Shown in pieces: positions 15,325 through 24,556 of a stretch of DNA of 39,063 nucleotides. The DNA is from Cuspidothrix issatschenkoi CHARLIE-1 (GTDB lineage: Bacteria; Cyanobacteriota; Cyanobacteriia; Cyanobacteriales; Nostocaceae), in assembly GCF_002934005.1 (NCBI RefSeq), contig NZ_PGEM01000102.1, positions 1 to 39,063 on the forward strand, in the 5' to 3' direction. Positions within the stretch are counted from its first letter, which is position 1. The number at the start of each line of letters is the position of its first letter. A program made the translations under genes and the position numbers. The notes below the pieces were generated by a model. The model was given only the letters and a program-made list of their open reading frames with translations, was not told where the DNA came from and made no database searches.

Positions 15325-17841
15325 ATGCGTAAATGGCGTTTATTTCTCATTACTATCATCAGTTTTATAGCCATCTTAGGAGAAAATTGGCTTAAAAAAA
15401 TTATCCCTATTTCTCTCTGTATTTTGCTAAATTCCAACTCCGCCGCTTGTTACATCAATTTCAATGATGGTCGAGTTGAAGCTGCCATTGCAAATATTAA
15501 TTTAACTGATAATAGTAGTAATCAAATTTTGACGTTCAATCAAGATTTACCCACAAAACAAGAGAATGATTTTCAGCATAAATTACCCTCACAAATTGCC
15601 GTACCTCCCATTATTAGACCAGCAGAAACTAACTTATATCTCCAAAATGCTTTACCTAAAGATTTCCGCATCAGTAGTCAAATACCTTATAGTTCAGGTA
15701 AACAGGAAATTCTTCTAGAATCTCCCTCCACAGGTGCAGAACAGTTATATACTTTTAATGTTCCAGGTTCTAGGAGCTTTCAGCTATTTGAAGTTGAATA
15801 TAAGAAAGTATCAGCTATTGATTTTAGCAGTTTAACCAACACAGATAGTTTAATCGTTAATCCAGAACAAATAAAATCTGGACTCAATAGATTTAAAATT
15901 ACCTTTGCTAATAATTCTTTATCTAAAATAACTTTATTAGACGGCACAACAGCCAATTTTTCCCCAGGACAAGCTATAATCAAATCTCCCCAAGGTAAAA
16001 CAATGGAAACAGTGAAAATTTCCCAAAATGAATTTATTGATCAAAATATACTTTTGAGCCAAGAAAGAAGAAAAAATAACAAAAATCTAGAAAATAATAC
16101 AACTAATAAAAATGCTAAGTTATTAGCTAAAACTTCAGAATTAGCTTGTCAAGCTGCGGTGAGTTCATCACTTAATGGAATATCAGATAGTCTAGGTTTA
16201 TGGGGAAACAAATTAACTACAAGTAAATCACTAACTACTAAATCTGTTGGTTGGGCAATATCCTTTGGTTCTGGAGCAATCAAAAGTAATATTAGTACCA
16301 AAAACCCGATGTTACAAGAGGTAAATTGTAGACCACCTGTACAGTGTGAAGAACAGAATGTAAGTGGAGGTAGTGAAATTAGAACTGATTTATTTCAAGT
16401 TGCTAAAGGTGCAAATAGAAAAGTCAACCTAAAATTTGAATTTTATGTAATTCCCGACAGAATAGAATTATATTTTGATGGTAAAAAAATCTTTGGACTT
16501 GGACCTAAATCTGGTCCAGGTAATGAAACTTTTGATTTACCAACTAATGCAGAGTATGTGGGGGTGAAGTTAATCGGTAATGATGATGTAAATACCAGAT
16601 GGAAGTATACTATATCTTGTTCTGGTGGTTCTTTAGAAATTGCTTCCATTGATAAATGGTGGGCAACAGTGGGTGAACAAGAGTTACCAGTAACATTGAC
16701 TATTCGAGTACCTAAAAAAGCGAAATATAGTCTAAATATTGATGCTGAGAATTTACCCGACTGGAAACTAACAAACAATGCTCATGTCATAATTGATAAC
16801 AAATCAAAATTACAATTTAATTCTCACACTAGAGGTAGAGCAAATTTAGGTGAACTTGATGCAGGTGAGCATCAAATCAAGATTAATGCTTTTCGAGTTC
16901 CTGATAAAACTATTGTTGAAGAAATTACTTTTGAATTGAGAAGTGAAGATAATTCTGAGAAAGATAAACTCGTAGCTCTTTTTGTAGTTGATTGGCCGGA
17001 AACTGGTAATTATCAGGACTTAGTAAATAAATATGCACCAATCCTTTACTTTGATAATGGACAAGGTATTCAAAATAATCCTTTAGGGGCAGAAAGGTAT
17101 AACATTCCATATAATGTTGAAAAGACAACATGGTTAAACAAACCTAAAGACTATAGACTGGGTGACTCAACTACTGTCATTGATCTTTCTTCCTATGCTA
17201 TTAGCCCACGTAATAATACTTCAGGAAAGGTTTATGCTGCTGTTGTCAAACATCCTACTAACGGTGAAATAGCTATTAACTATTATTTCCACTACCCACG
17301 TAGCAACTGGCAAGAACATGGTGGACAAAATACCCATGAAGGTGATTGGGAAGGTGCAACAGTTTTCTTAGATAAAAATCTAACTCCAAAAAAAATATCC
17401 TTTTCCCAGCACGTAGAAATAACAAGCTCAATACCAATATCTGATCTATCTGATGGTGGTCAAACTGTTATGTGGAGTTTTCTGGATAAGAATAAAATGC
17501 TGGTAAATGGTAGGCCAAAAATATATGTTGGTCTTGGAGGTCATGCAAGTTATTACAACTCTGGACAGACTGATTGGATCATAAAGTTGGAGTTTCATAG
17601 AGGCAATTTAACTCCTGCTTTCGATTCTCAAGGTAAAATTCAGTATTTGCCTAGAATCCATACACAAACTGCTCCAGAGTGGCTAAGATTTCCGGGTTAC
17701 TGGGGAAACGAAAAGGATCTGCGAGGTCCTGTTTTCCTAGACGTTAATATTGGAAATCTGTACCAAGGTACTGGACGTGGACAACGCTGGTTAGATCCTT
17801 GGGAATGGTCGAAAAATTTTGATGTAGTTGAGAAGAAATAG
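15325..17841 (+). CDS. Large exported protein with Vps62-like domain
   Basis: 838 residues. A hydrophobic N-terminus (LFLITIISFIAILGENWL, then ILLNSNSAACY) probably acts as a signal or anchor. Residues ~345-435 form a beta domain with DRIELYFDGKKIF and a terminal ISC, like cyanobacterial modules related to lectins. The last 270 residues match the Vps62/DUF946-type domain: DLVNKYAPILYF from 565, HEGDWEGATVF at 671-681, SQHVE with His696 and GGHASYY with His740, then a WG and a final WDP-like ending. The family occurs in fungal vacuolar sorting proteins and in secreted bacterial proteins; its activity is not settled. The conserved acidic and histidine residues suggest metal or substrate binding. 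It is followed 55 bp later by the M48 protease, in the site D group. Confidence 0.72.
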   Translation: MRKWRLFLITIISFIAILGENWLKKIIPISLCILLNSNSAACYINFNDGRVEAAIANINLTDNSSNQILTFNQDLPTKQENDFQHKLPSQIAVPPIIRPAETNLYLQNALPKDFRISSQIPYSSGKQEILLESPSTGAEQLYTFNVPGSRSFQLFEVEYKKVSAIDFSSLTNTDSLIVNPEQIKSGLNRFKITFANNSLSKITLLDGTTANFSPGQAIIKSPQGKTMETVKISQNEFIDQNILLSQERRKNNKNLENNTTNKNAKLLAKTSELACQAAVSSSLNGISDSLGLWGNKLTTSKSLTTKSVGWAISFGSGAIKSNISTKNPMLQEVNCRPPVQCEEQNVSGGSEIRTDLFQVAKGANRKVNLKFEFYVIPDRIELYFDGKKIFGLGPKSGPGNETFDLPTNAEYVGVKLIGNDDVNTRWKYTISCSGGSLEIASIDKWWATVGEQELPVTLTIRVPKKAKYSLNIDAENLPDWKLTNNAHVIIDNKSKLQFNSHTRGRANLGELDAGEHQIKINAFRVPDKTIVEEITFELRSEDNSEKDKLVALFVVDWPETGNYQDLVNKYAPILYFDNGQGIQNNPLGAERYNIPYNVEKTTWLNKPKDYRLGDSTTVIDLSSYAISPRNNTSGKVYAAVVKHPTNGEIAINYYFHYPRSNWQEHGGQNTHEGDWEGATVFLDKNLTPKKISFSQHVEITSSIPISDLSDGGQTVMWSFLDKNKMLVNGRPKIYVGLGGHASYYNSGQTDWIIKLEFHRGNLTPAFDSQGKIQYLPRIHTQTAPEWLRFPGYWGNEKDLRGPVFLDVNIGNLYQGTGRGQRWLDPWEWSKNFDVVEKK

Positions 17842-17896
17842 CTTAACTAATAAATATTAACTATGTCCGCTTAAACATCAGGAGCAATCAATAATT

Positions 17897-19855
17897 ATGA
17901 AACTCTTACGCAATTCTCTTCTTACTCTATTCGGCTGTATCCTATTCACCAGCACCAGCTTACTACTACCCAACTTAATCCTATCTATATCGCCATCGGT
18001 AGCAGCTACTCCCACAACTAAATCAGAAAACATCCATAAGTCACCAATATTTCAACATCACAAACTGTTTCAAGGTGAAAATGTAGGGAATAAACCTGAA
18101 GATACTACAAATTTCACTAAATCTAAATCACCGATTGTAGCCACGTTAATACAAAAACAAGGAAACCTCAAATCAGGTGATTCAGTAATCACTGATGATA
18201 GCACTTTCTATGACCAATACAAGTTTTCAGGTTCTAAAAATCAATCAATCAAAATTTACTTAGAAAGTCAAGACTTTGATACCTATTTGATGCTCCTTGA
18301 TGCCCAAGGTAACAAATTAGCTGAAAATGACGACCGGGGAGAAGATAGTTCTAATTCATTTCTTCATGTTACCTTACCCAAACAAAATACTTATCGTGTA
18401 GTTGTCAATAGCTACCAACCTCAAAGCCAAGGTAAGTATAATTTGAGGGTAGTTGAAGATAATTTAGAAGAACTTTCTGAAAATGATCTCAAAGATTATT
18501 TGATCAGTGCCAATACTAACAAATCTAGCCAATACTCCCAGAAAGAATTTGAAACTTTACTTAAAGCTGATAGACTTTACCAACAGGGAAAAAGAACAGA
18601 AGCAGAAAAACTTTATCGTCAAGTCAAAAAACCTTTTGCTAAAGATAGCAAAAATAGCAATTTCCCAGAACCGATAAACGATCCAGAACAATTGTCACCT
18701 GCTGGTAAAGTATATTGGCGCGAAGCGCAAGCAGGTTTTCAGGACACGCGACGGTTAGAAAGTAAAATATTTGTACCACTACAATTGTTGAGCGAAAAAA
18801 ATCCTGAATTTGTACCTGGTCATATCTTACTAGCGCAAGCATTGGAACAATATAATAAGCCAAAAGAAGCACGAGAAGTTTTAGAAAGAGCCTCTAGTTT
18901 ATTTCCCTATAATCCCGATGTGGCTAAGGCCAGAGTTAAAGCTTTAGAAGCAGATGAACAATGGTTAGAAGCTTCTATAGCTGCTCGTCAGTTTGCTATT
19001 GTTAATCCCGATCATTCAGAAAATGCGGAATTTGTAAATATTGCCGACAAAAATTCTGGGCGGTTTCGTGGTAGTTTGAATAATCAAATTCTTACCACAG
19101 CAATTTTGGGTGGTCTTGGTGGATTATTGACAGGTGATTTTAAATCTAGTGCTTTTCAAGCTGTAGAACTTGCCCAATTGATGCTGAAAGGTGAGTCAGC
19201 AATGGGAGCGCAATTTGCTAATGGATATAAACAGCAATTACCTTTGGTACAAGATGAAATAGTTCAAGGTTATATCAATACCATTGGTCAGGATATTGCT
19301 AAGTTGATGGGACGAAGTGAATTTAATTATGAGTTTTATGTCGTCCAAGATGATTCTCTCAATGCTTTTGCTTTACCAGGAGGTAAAGTATTTATCAACA
19401 CTGGGTCTATTCTTAATACCAAATCTGAAGCAGAATTAGCAGGTTTAATTGGCCATGAAGTTGGCCATGCGGTTCTTTCTCATGGCTATCAACGTATTGC
19501 TAATAATAGCTTATTGGCTAATTTAGGAGAAGTTATTCCCTTTGGCAACTTTTTTACTACTTTGGTGAGTAGAGATTATAGTCGTGGTAATGAACGCCAA
19601 TCTGATATTATTGGTTCTCGCGCCCTAGCTAGTTATGGTTATGCTGCTGATGGTTTACGTGGTTTTATGCAAACTCTACACGAACGCTATGGTTCTAGTG
19701 GTCAAAGTTATGCTTCAACTCACCCATCTTCTAAAGAACGGGTTCGCTATTTGGAAGATTTGATTACTAGCAGTGGTTACAATCGTTATGCTTTTGAGGG
19801 AGTAGAAAAACACAGTTTGATTCAAAAGCGAGTTAGAGAGTTGATAGGAAAATAG
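17897..19855 (+). CDS. Exported M48 metalloprotease with PPC and TPR domains
   Basis: 652 residues with AGGAGC at 17880-17885. The signal peptide core is LTLFGCILFTSTSLLL. A pre-peptidase C-terminal domain lies at about residues 90-200 (ITDDSTFYDQYKF, YLMLLDAQGNKLAENDDRG, YNLRVVED). A TPR-like region covers roughly 215-365. The M48 domain is at the C-terminus: HEVGH at 520-524 and the third zinc ligand Glu566 with Asp570 in NERQSDIIGSRA. The zinc site is intact, so an active periplasmic zinc metallopeptidase is likely, related to BepA-type envelope quality-control proteases. BepA places its TPRs after the protease domain; here they come before it. This is the last gene of the site D group and fits an envelope-stress role. 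Confidence 0.85.
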   Translation: MKLLRNSLLTLFGCILFTSTSLLLPNLILSISPSVAATPTTKSENIHKSPIFQHHKLFQGENVGNKPEDTTNFTKSKSPIVATLIQKQGNLKSGDSVITDDSTFYDQYKFSGSKNQSIKIYLESQDFDTYLMLLDAQGNKLAENDDRGEDSSNSFLHVTLPKQNTYRVVVNSYQPQSQGKYNLRVVEDNLEELSENDLKDYLISANTNKSSQYSQKEFETLLKADRLYQQGKRTEAEKLYRQVKKPFAKDSKNSNFPEPINDPEQLSPAGKVYWREAQAGFQDTRRLESKIFVPLQLLSEKNPEFVPGHILLAQALEQYNKPKEAREVLERASSLFPYNPDVAKARVKALEADEQWLEASIAARQFAIVNPDHSENAEFVNIADKNSGRFRGSLNNQILTTAILGGLGGLLTGDFKSSAFQAVELAQLMLKGESAMGAQFANGYKQQLPLVQDEIVQGYINTIGQDIAKLMGRSEFNYEFYVVQDDSLNAFALPGGKVFINTGSILNTKSEAELAGLIGHEVGHAVLSHGYQRIANNSLLANLGEVIPFGNFFTTLVSRDYSRGNERQSDIIGSRALASYGYAADGLRGFMQTLHERYGSSGQSYASTHPSSKERVRYLEDLITSSGYNRYAFEGVEKHSLIQKRVRELIGK

Positions 19856-19879
19856 GAGTGTCAGACTCAAAATTAGTTT

Positions 19880-19906
19880 GTAGGGGTAATTCATGAATTA
19901 CCCCTA
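19880..19906. repeat. Inner palindrome of the TTCATGAA family
   Basis: A palindrome centred on TTCATGAA with arms GTAGGGGTAA/TTACCCCT, located 25 bp after the M48 stop. It is a partial copy of the element at 10067-10158. It could form a strong hairpin at the end of the transcript, but no U-run follows. Confidence 0.7.
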
Positions 19907-19947
19907 ATTTTGGTCTTTTTTTGGGATCTAATACATATTTAGGGAGA

Positions 19948-20088
19948 TATAGCAACCGCCACATCGGTTAGGACAGTAGGGGCGAAGCATTCGGGCAGAT
20001 AATTTATGTCTCTTACCCTGATATTTTTCGCCCGAATGCTTCGCCCATCCCCTAAATTTATGTCCTAACCTTCCTGGCGACTACTATA
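19948..20088. repeat. MITE-like element with long imperfect inverted repeats
   Basis: About 141 bp. The two ends are inverted copies over most of their length: one end reads TATAGCAACCGCCAC, GGTTAGGACA, then GGGGCGAAGCATTCGGGC, and the other is the reverse complement starting TATAGTAGTCGCCAGG. No transposase is inside it. It could fold into one large hairpin. Confidence 0.75.
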
Positions 20089-20143
20089 ATTCTGAATGAA
20101 TTATCTCCAAAATTTCTGGTGTCAAGCCTCTGGAAACTGCTCT

Positions 20144-20179
20144 AAGCTGTTACGCAACCAGATCCAATAATCCTAATAT
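20144..20179. repeat. 36-bp dispersed repeat, copy 1
   Basis: AAGCTGTTACGCA, then AGATCCAATAATCCTAATAT. A second copy lies at 34288-34323, next to a half copy of the GATCCCCGACTTC repeat. Noncoding. Confidence 0.65.
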
Positions 20180-20232
20180 AGTCAAGACTTGTTGATAGTA
20201 TTTATATTATTAAATCAGATCAGGATGATCCC

Positions 20233-20476
20233 AGCGATCGCCCTCCAAAAAACCATAAATATAGTAGGGTGCGTCAGACTGGATAAATCATGTAAATAAA
20301 CTTACAGCAGTTTCCGTTATCATGAAGTACAGATATTAATGACAAAACCCTTGTAGCACAGGCTTCCAGCCTGTTCATATTCTACCTCATGACATTGGTA
20401 AGTGCTGTATGTTTAATATCTGACGCACCCGACATCAGACTTACTCAAGCGATCGCCCTCCAAAAAACCATAAATA
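20233..20476. repeat. MITE-like element flanked by 29-bp direct repeats
   Basis: Inverted ends GGGTGCGTCAGA (20267-20278) and TCTGACGCACCC (20419-20430) bound a 164-bp element. It contains a REP-like hairpin at 20353-20375. A 29-bp sequence starting AGCGATCGCCCTCC and ending CCATAAATA occurs on both sides at 20233-20261 and 20448-20476. The duplicate ends 17 bp before promoter site E of the sigma-like gene. The flanking duplication is far longer than a usual target-site duplication. Confidence 0.75.
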
Positions 20477-20492
20477 AATATAAACAAATATT

Positions 20493-20521
20493 TGCAACAC
20501 GAGTTAATTATTCTTCGTATA
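20493..20521 (+). promoter_or_regulatory. Sigma-like promoter site E (autoregulatory candidate)
   Basis: TGCAAC 20493-20498, 17 bp, CGTATA 20516-20521. The -35 side is TATTTGCAACACGAG. It lies 59 bp ahead of the ATG at 20580, directly upstream of the sigma-like gene. Confidence 0.7.
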
Positions 20522-20579
20522 AATAATAGTAGAGATTATTCTATACTTAATGATGCTCTTACTAAAATGTCATAAGTAT

Positions 20580-21257
20580 ATGGATGATCTAAACCTCCAC
20601 CTGCAAATTCTCGTCAAGGAAGCTTGCACGCACCCCAAAAATACTCCACAGCACCGTAAAGCAATTAACCACTTGCTGCGATCGCTTCTAAAATCAGGAC
20701 GTATTTGGAGGCCACTAGCAGGGAATGATGACAATGAGGATATTTATGAAGAAGCATTACAAAAAACTCTGCTTGATTTAGTCAATAAAACATTATGTGA
20801 GAAATATGATCCAGATCGGGGATTATTTCTACACTGGTTTAACAGGTGTCTAATGAATAAGTACACAGATGAAATTAGAAAAGTCAAGGGTTATCAAGAT
20901 CGGATACAGTCTGTCTTACAAAATGATGAAATGTCTATTGATCTGATAGATAACTTAGTTTCTCCCATAGATGCAACTTTACTCACGCAAATTTGGGAAT
21001 CATTTAAGCAATGGATTATAGAAGATCCTGATAATCTTCTTAAAGATTGTTATATCAGGAATAACCTAAAAGCTAATTGTCAATTATTTGCTGAGTTAAG
21101 ACTAATCATTGGTAAAGAATGGAAAGAAATAGCTGATGAAGTTGGCTCACCAAGTGGTTCACTCACACCTCATTTTAAAAACAAATGTAAACCATTGCTG
21201 CAAAAATGGTTAGCAGAAAATCAAAAATTATTTGGAGAAGAAAATAATGACAGATAA
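20580..21257 (+). CDS. Sigma-70-like factor of the sigma-DUF1822-CHAT operon
   Basis: 225 residues from the ATG at 20580; upstream ATGs at 20550 and 20553 would add about ten residues. A sigma region 2-like part spans about 54-101 (DIYEEALQKTLLDLVNKTL, then DPDRGLFLHWFNRCLMNKY and DEIRK), with the FLHWF aromatic pattern typical of cyanobacterial sigma-like proteins of this type. A C-terminal helix-turn-helix candidate, WKEIADEVGSPSGSLTPHFK, lies at about 180-205 in the region 4 position. The protein is short and lacks a clear region 1 or 3, as in ECF-type factors. It overlaps the DUF1822 gene by 11 bp. The sigma-70-like/DUF1822/CHAT order is a recurrent arrangement in cyanobacteria. Its own promoter (site E) fits autoregulation. 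The CGTATA motif as its target is inference. Confidence 0.78.
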   Translation: MDDLNLHLQILVKEACTHPKNTPQHRKAINHLLRSLLKSGRIWRPLAGNDDNEDIYEEALQKTLLDLVNKTLCEKYDPDRGLFLHWFNRCLMNKYTDEIRKVKGYQDRIQSVLQNDEMSIDLIDNLVSPIDATLLTQIWESFKQWIIEDPDNLLKDCYIRNNLKANCQLFAELRLIIGKEWKEIADEVGSPSGSLTPHFKNKCKPLLQKWLAENQKLFGEENNDR

Positions 21258-22176
21258 ACTAGATAGACTAAATGTATTACAGGATCTAGCCATTCCCTTT
21301 CCCATTACTGCATCATTTCGCCACCAAGCTAGGGCTTATGCAGCACAATATTTTATACCAAATATACAACAAAGAATTTATTTGCATACCTTAGCTGTAT
21401 TTGTTGCTGATGCTTATTTTCAGATACTTGGTTTTGAGACTAATCTGAATCGGCCAGAAAGATGGGATGTAATTAAACGTTTATGGAGTGAAGCTAACGA
21501 ATTAGAATTATTAGGATTAGGTAATTTAGAATGTTGTGTCATCGCCAGAGAACAAGAAAAAATAATTTTACCATTTGATATTGTTAGTAATAACATCGGC
21601 TATTTATTTATAGAAATTGCTGATTCAGAAAAAGAAGCCGTATTGATGGGTTTTTTACCTGCTTTTGATACTAAACATGAAGAATTACAAATAACAGATT
21701 TACAATCTGTAGATGATCTAATTGATTCTTTATCTGATAAAAAAACACCTTTACTAGCAGAAACAGCAGAAATTGATGAGATATCCCTAGAATTTACAGA
21801 AAAAAAAATTACTTATTTAAGAAATTGGTTGAATAATATTTATGAGGGAGATTGGCAACCTGCAACGCGGGATCTGAGAAATGCTACCTGCAAGAAAAAT
21901 ATCTCCTTAGCAGGACAAATATTTAAAATGCAGCTTTCCATTTCTCAAAATAATCATGATCAATTAATTTTCGTTACAGTGACTATTCAAGGTGAAAATA
22001 CTTTTTTACCTATGGGTATGCAGGTGAGTGTACCAGACGAATCAGATATTCATACAGAAACAGTGAATGAAACTGGAGATTTGATAAAAATACCCCTAGA
22101 ATTATCTCCAGACGAAGAATTTTGGGTAGAGTTGCGGATAGGAGAAACCTTTATTAGAGAATATTTTATTGGTTGA
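21247..22176 (+). CDS. DUF1822 family protein
   Basis: 309 residues from the ATG at 21247, preceded by GGAG at 21234-21237; it overlaps the sigma-like gene by 11 bp, consistent with translational coupling. The N-terminal part (FPITASFRHQARAYAAQYF, then ERWDVIKRLWSEANELELLG) carries the characteristic DUF1822 sequence. The C-terminal 120 residues are strand-rich and may form a beta domain. There is no signal peptide. DUF1822 proteins occur almost only next to these sigma-like and CHAT genes in cyanobacteria, so a role as a regulator or adaptor between them is plausible; an anti-sigma function is inference and untested here. The next gene starts 12 bp after its stop. Confidence 0.82.
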   Translation: MTDKLDRLNVLQDLAIPFPITASFRHQARAYAAQYFIPNIQQRIYLHTLAVFVADAYFQILGFETNLNRPERWDVIKRLWSEANELELLGLGNLECCVIAREQEKIILPFDIVSNNIGYLFIEIADSEKEAVLMGFLPAFDTKHEELQITDLQSVDDLIDSLSDKKTPLLAETAEIDEISLEFTEKKITYLRNWLNNIYEGDWQPATRDLRNATCKKNISLAGQIFKMQLSISQNNHDQLIFVTVTIQGENTFLPMGMQVSVPDESDIHTETVNETGDLIKIPLELSPDEEFWVELRIGETFIREYFIG

Positions 22177-22188
22177 AAATGACTGTCT

Positions 22189-24435
22189 ATGACTTGGAAA
22201 ATCTCCTTTAAAATTGGTGGCAGGGTGCAAATAAATAATTCTGAAGTTTTACCTGTCACTCTTGCTATTTATGATCAACATGGACAAATAGAAGAACTGG
22301 TTTCTTTTCTTTCTCCTCTACCAAAATCTTTATCAAACAAGTTTAAAGATTGGCAAGATTATATTGGTTTACAAGGCGATCGCAAAGTTGTCAAAAATCG
22401 GGAAAATCGGACTTCTGGGGTAATTAATCTCACAGAATTAGCTAATTCTTTGAAAGCAGAATTAAACAAATGGTTAGGTAGGGATGGTTGGGTTGATGAA
22501 AATGGACAACCAGATCCCCGTGTAAGTCTGGTTTTGGAAAAATTTAGGGAGAAAATAACTCAAAAAGATGAAGTTCAAATTATTGTCCAAACAGAAGATA
22601 GACAATTACGGGGACTTCCTTGGCAAGAATGGGACACTTTAGCAGGGTATACTAGCAGTGGTGTAGAAGTTGCCATTAGTGCTACTAATTTTAAACGGTT
22701 GACACAAAAGCAAACAGCACAATTGAAAGCAACTGCTCGGATATTGGTGGTATTTGGTGATGAAAAACTTGATTTTGCACAAGAAGAGAATTTTATTAAA
22801 AGTTTGCGGCAACATGGCGGAGATCCTCAGATCCTCAGACAACCTACACGACAAGAGTTAGAAAGGAATTTACAAGATAGTCAAGGTTGGCACATTTTCT
22901 TTTTTGCTGGTCATAGTGAAAGCGATCGCAATGGACGTATTGGACGAATTCAAATTAATCCCGCCGATGGGGAAAAAGGAATTATTGAAATTGCCGAATT
23001 GAAAGATTTATTAACAGGTACAATTCAGAAAAAATTACAAATAGCTATCTTTAATTCTTGTGATGGTTTGGGATTAGCAAATCAGTTAACAGAGTTATCT
23101 TTGCCTTATTGTATTGTCATGCGGGAAAGGGTTGAATCTGCCCTAGCTAGAGAATTATTAAGGTATTTTTTAGAGGCATTTGTACAAGATCGCTCTTTAT
23201 TTGCGGCGATGAATTATGCCCGTCAACAGTTACAAAAAAAATTTGAACCTGGTAAAAGTTGGCTACCTGTAATTGTCGCTAACCCCTTAGCTAAAGAAGT
23301 AACTTGGAATCGTTTATTTTCTGAAAGAAGGTTATCTTGGCAATGGGAAATGGTTTTAGGATTGATAGCGATCGCTATGCTTGTTTGCCTACCTGTTGGC
23401 ATATTCACCGAGTTTAATAGACGGGAAACTTTAACACTTTACGCCCAACTTTACCCCCATATTACAGTTTATCCTTCCCTGTTTCTTTGGATGTCTCTAT
23501 TTGCAGCTTATAGAACGCATTGTATGATTCGGGTACAAACTCGCTCTTTTTTAATTTTAACATTGGTAACAATTTTTATTACTTTAGGGGCGTTGTTTTT
23601 CGAGGCTAATGGCGATCGCATGATGTTTTTAGAATTTAATTCCCAAGCGATGACAACAATTAAAGCTGAAAACCTAAAAACACTGTATTTAGATTGGGAA
23701 ACTTCAGAATCACAGATCAAAAGTATTCCTCAAGATGTTTTTAATATTGATCAAGCTTTTGACAAGCAAGGAAATTTAATTATCAAAAAATCCGCATTAG
23801 AACCAGCCATTAAACGACTACAAAAAAGCAATAATAAAACAGGATTTCAAGGACTTTTAAGAATTGCTACCTCCTATCAAGTTTGGCGACAAAATCATCA
23901 ATATTTTTCCCTAAGTAGATCGTTTTACGTTCTCAACTTTGTCAGTATTGTTGCTTGTGGGGTTCAACTTGTGGCACTGGTTTCAAATATTCTTTTTGCT
24001 CCAGATTCGATATTCAATAAAAATAAATACCTCACCTATCTGATTATTTGTGAGTTGGGTATTCTTCTATGGTTGCCTTTTCAAGGCTACAGCATCCAAC
24101 ATACTAAAAGCCTGTTATTTTCCTCTGATTTCCGAGGTACTCTAGCGGGAATTAATGTAATTACTTATGCGATTATTGCCATTTTATTTTTCACCACTAT
24201 TAGTAGTATATACAAAAGTGCTACCAAAAAATATCAGCCCATTTTATTGTCATTCTTATTAGGTAGTTTAGGTTTTACTGTATTAAGTAGTATTTTTGGT
24301 GTTTCTATTATTGATCACTTGTTTGGGATGAATAGTACCAATCCTTTAACTCCTTGGTTTGCAAGTATTGTGTTTTTTGCTCCTTTATTTTGCTTACTGG
24401 TGCGTTGGATTGATCTGCGAGTAGGTGATGATTAA
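22189..24435 (+). CDS. Membrane CHAT-domain (caspase-like) protein
   Basis: 748 residues. The N-terminal ~100 residues are soluble. A CHAT peptidase domain lies at about 120-375, with the catalytic dyad visible as His242 in FFAGHSES and Cys291 in FNSCDGLG. From about residue 385 there are roughly eight to ten membrane segments (VLGLIAIAMLVCLPVGIF, SLFLWMSLFAAYR, LILTLVTIFITLGALFF and several after residue 580). CHAT proteins are clan CD cysteine peptidases related to caspases. Here a cytoplasmic protease domain fused to a membrane part suggests signalling at the membrane. It lies 12 bp downstream of the DUF1822 gene, so the three are one operon. The substrate is unknown; DUF1822 or the sigma-like factor are candidates (inference). 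Confidence 0.85.
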   Translation: MTWKISFKIGGRVQINNSEVLPVTLAIYDQHGQIEELVSFLSPLPKSLSNKFKDWQDYIGLQGDRKVVKNRENRTSGVINLTELANSLKAELNKWLGRDGWVDENGQPDPRVSLVLEKFREKITQKDEVQIIVQTEDRQLRGLPWQEWDTLAGYTSSGVEVAISATNFKRLTQKQTAQLKATARILVVFGDEKLDFAQEENFIKSLRQHGGDPQILRQPTRQELERNLQDSQGWHIFFFAGHSESDRNGRIGRIQINPADGEKGIIEIAELKDLLTGTIQKKLQIAIFNSCDGLGLANQLTELSLPYCIVMRERVESALARELLRYFLEAFVQDRSLFAAMNYARQQLQKKFEPGKSWLPVIVANPLAKEVTWNRLFSERRLSWQWEMVLGLIAIAMLVCLPVGIFTEFNRRETLTLYAQLYPHITVYPSLFLWMSLFAAYRTHCMIRVQTRSFLILTLVTIFITLGALFFEANGDRMMFLEFNSQAMTTIKAENLKTLYLDWETSESQIKSIPQDVFNIDQAFDKQGNLIIKKSALEPAIKRLQKSNNKTGFQGLLRIATSYQVWRQNHQYFSLSRSFYVLNFVSIVACGVQLVALVSNILFAPDSIFNKNKYLTYLIICELGILLWLPFQGYSIQHTKSLLFSSDFRGTLAGINVITYAIIAILFFTTISSIYKSATKKYQPILLSFLLGSLGFTVLSSIFGVSIIDHLFGMNSTNPLTPWFASIVFFAPLFCLLVRWIDLRVGDD

Positions 24436-24439
24436 ATAT

Positions 24440-24507
24440 CAGATCCCCGACTTCTTTTATTTATTGTGTCCACAAATTATAAATTGATATCAGAAGTCGG
24501 GGATCTG
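24440..24507. repeat. GATCCCCGACTTC inverted-repeat element, copy 1
   Basis: Inverted ends CAGATCCCCGACTTC and GAAGTCGGGGATCTG (24440-24454 and 24493-24507), about 68 bp in all. It starts 5 bp after the CHAT stop and can form a hairpin, so it may serve as a terminator-like structure. A second full copy is at 25349-25414 and a half copy at 34262-34277. Confidence 0.75.
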
Positions 24508-24556
24508 GGTATGAACAAGTGCTATAGCTGAATACTTACTGATGTGATGATTAAAT

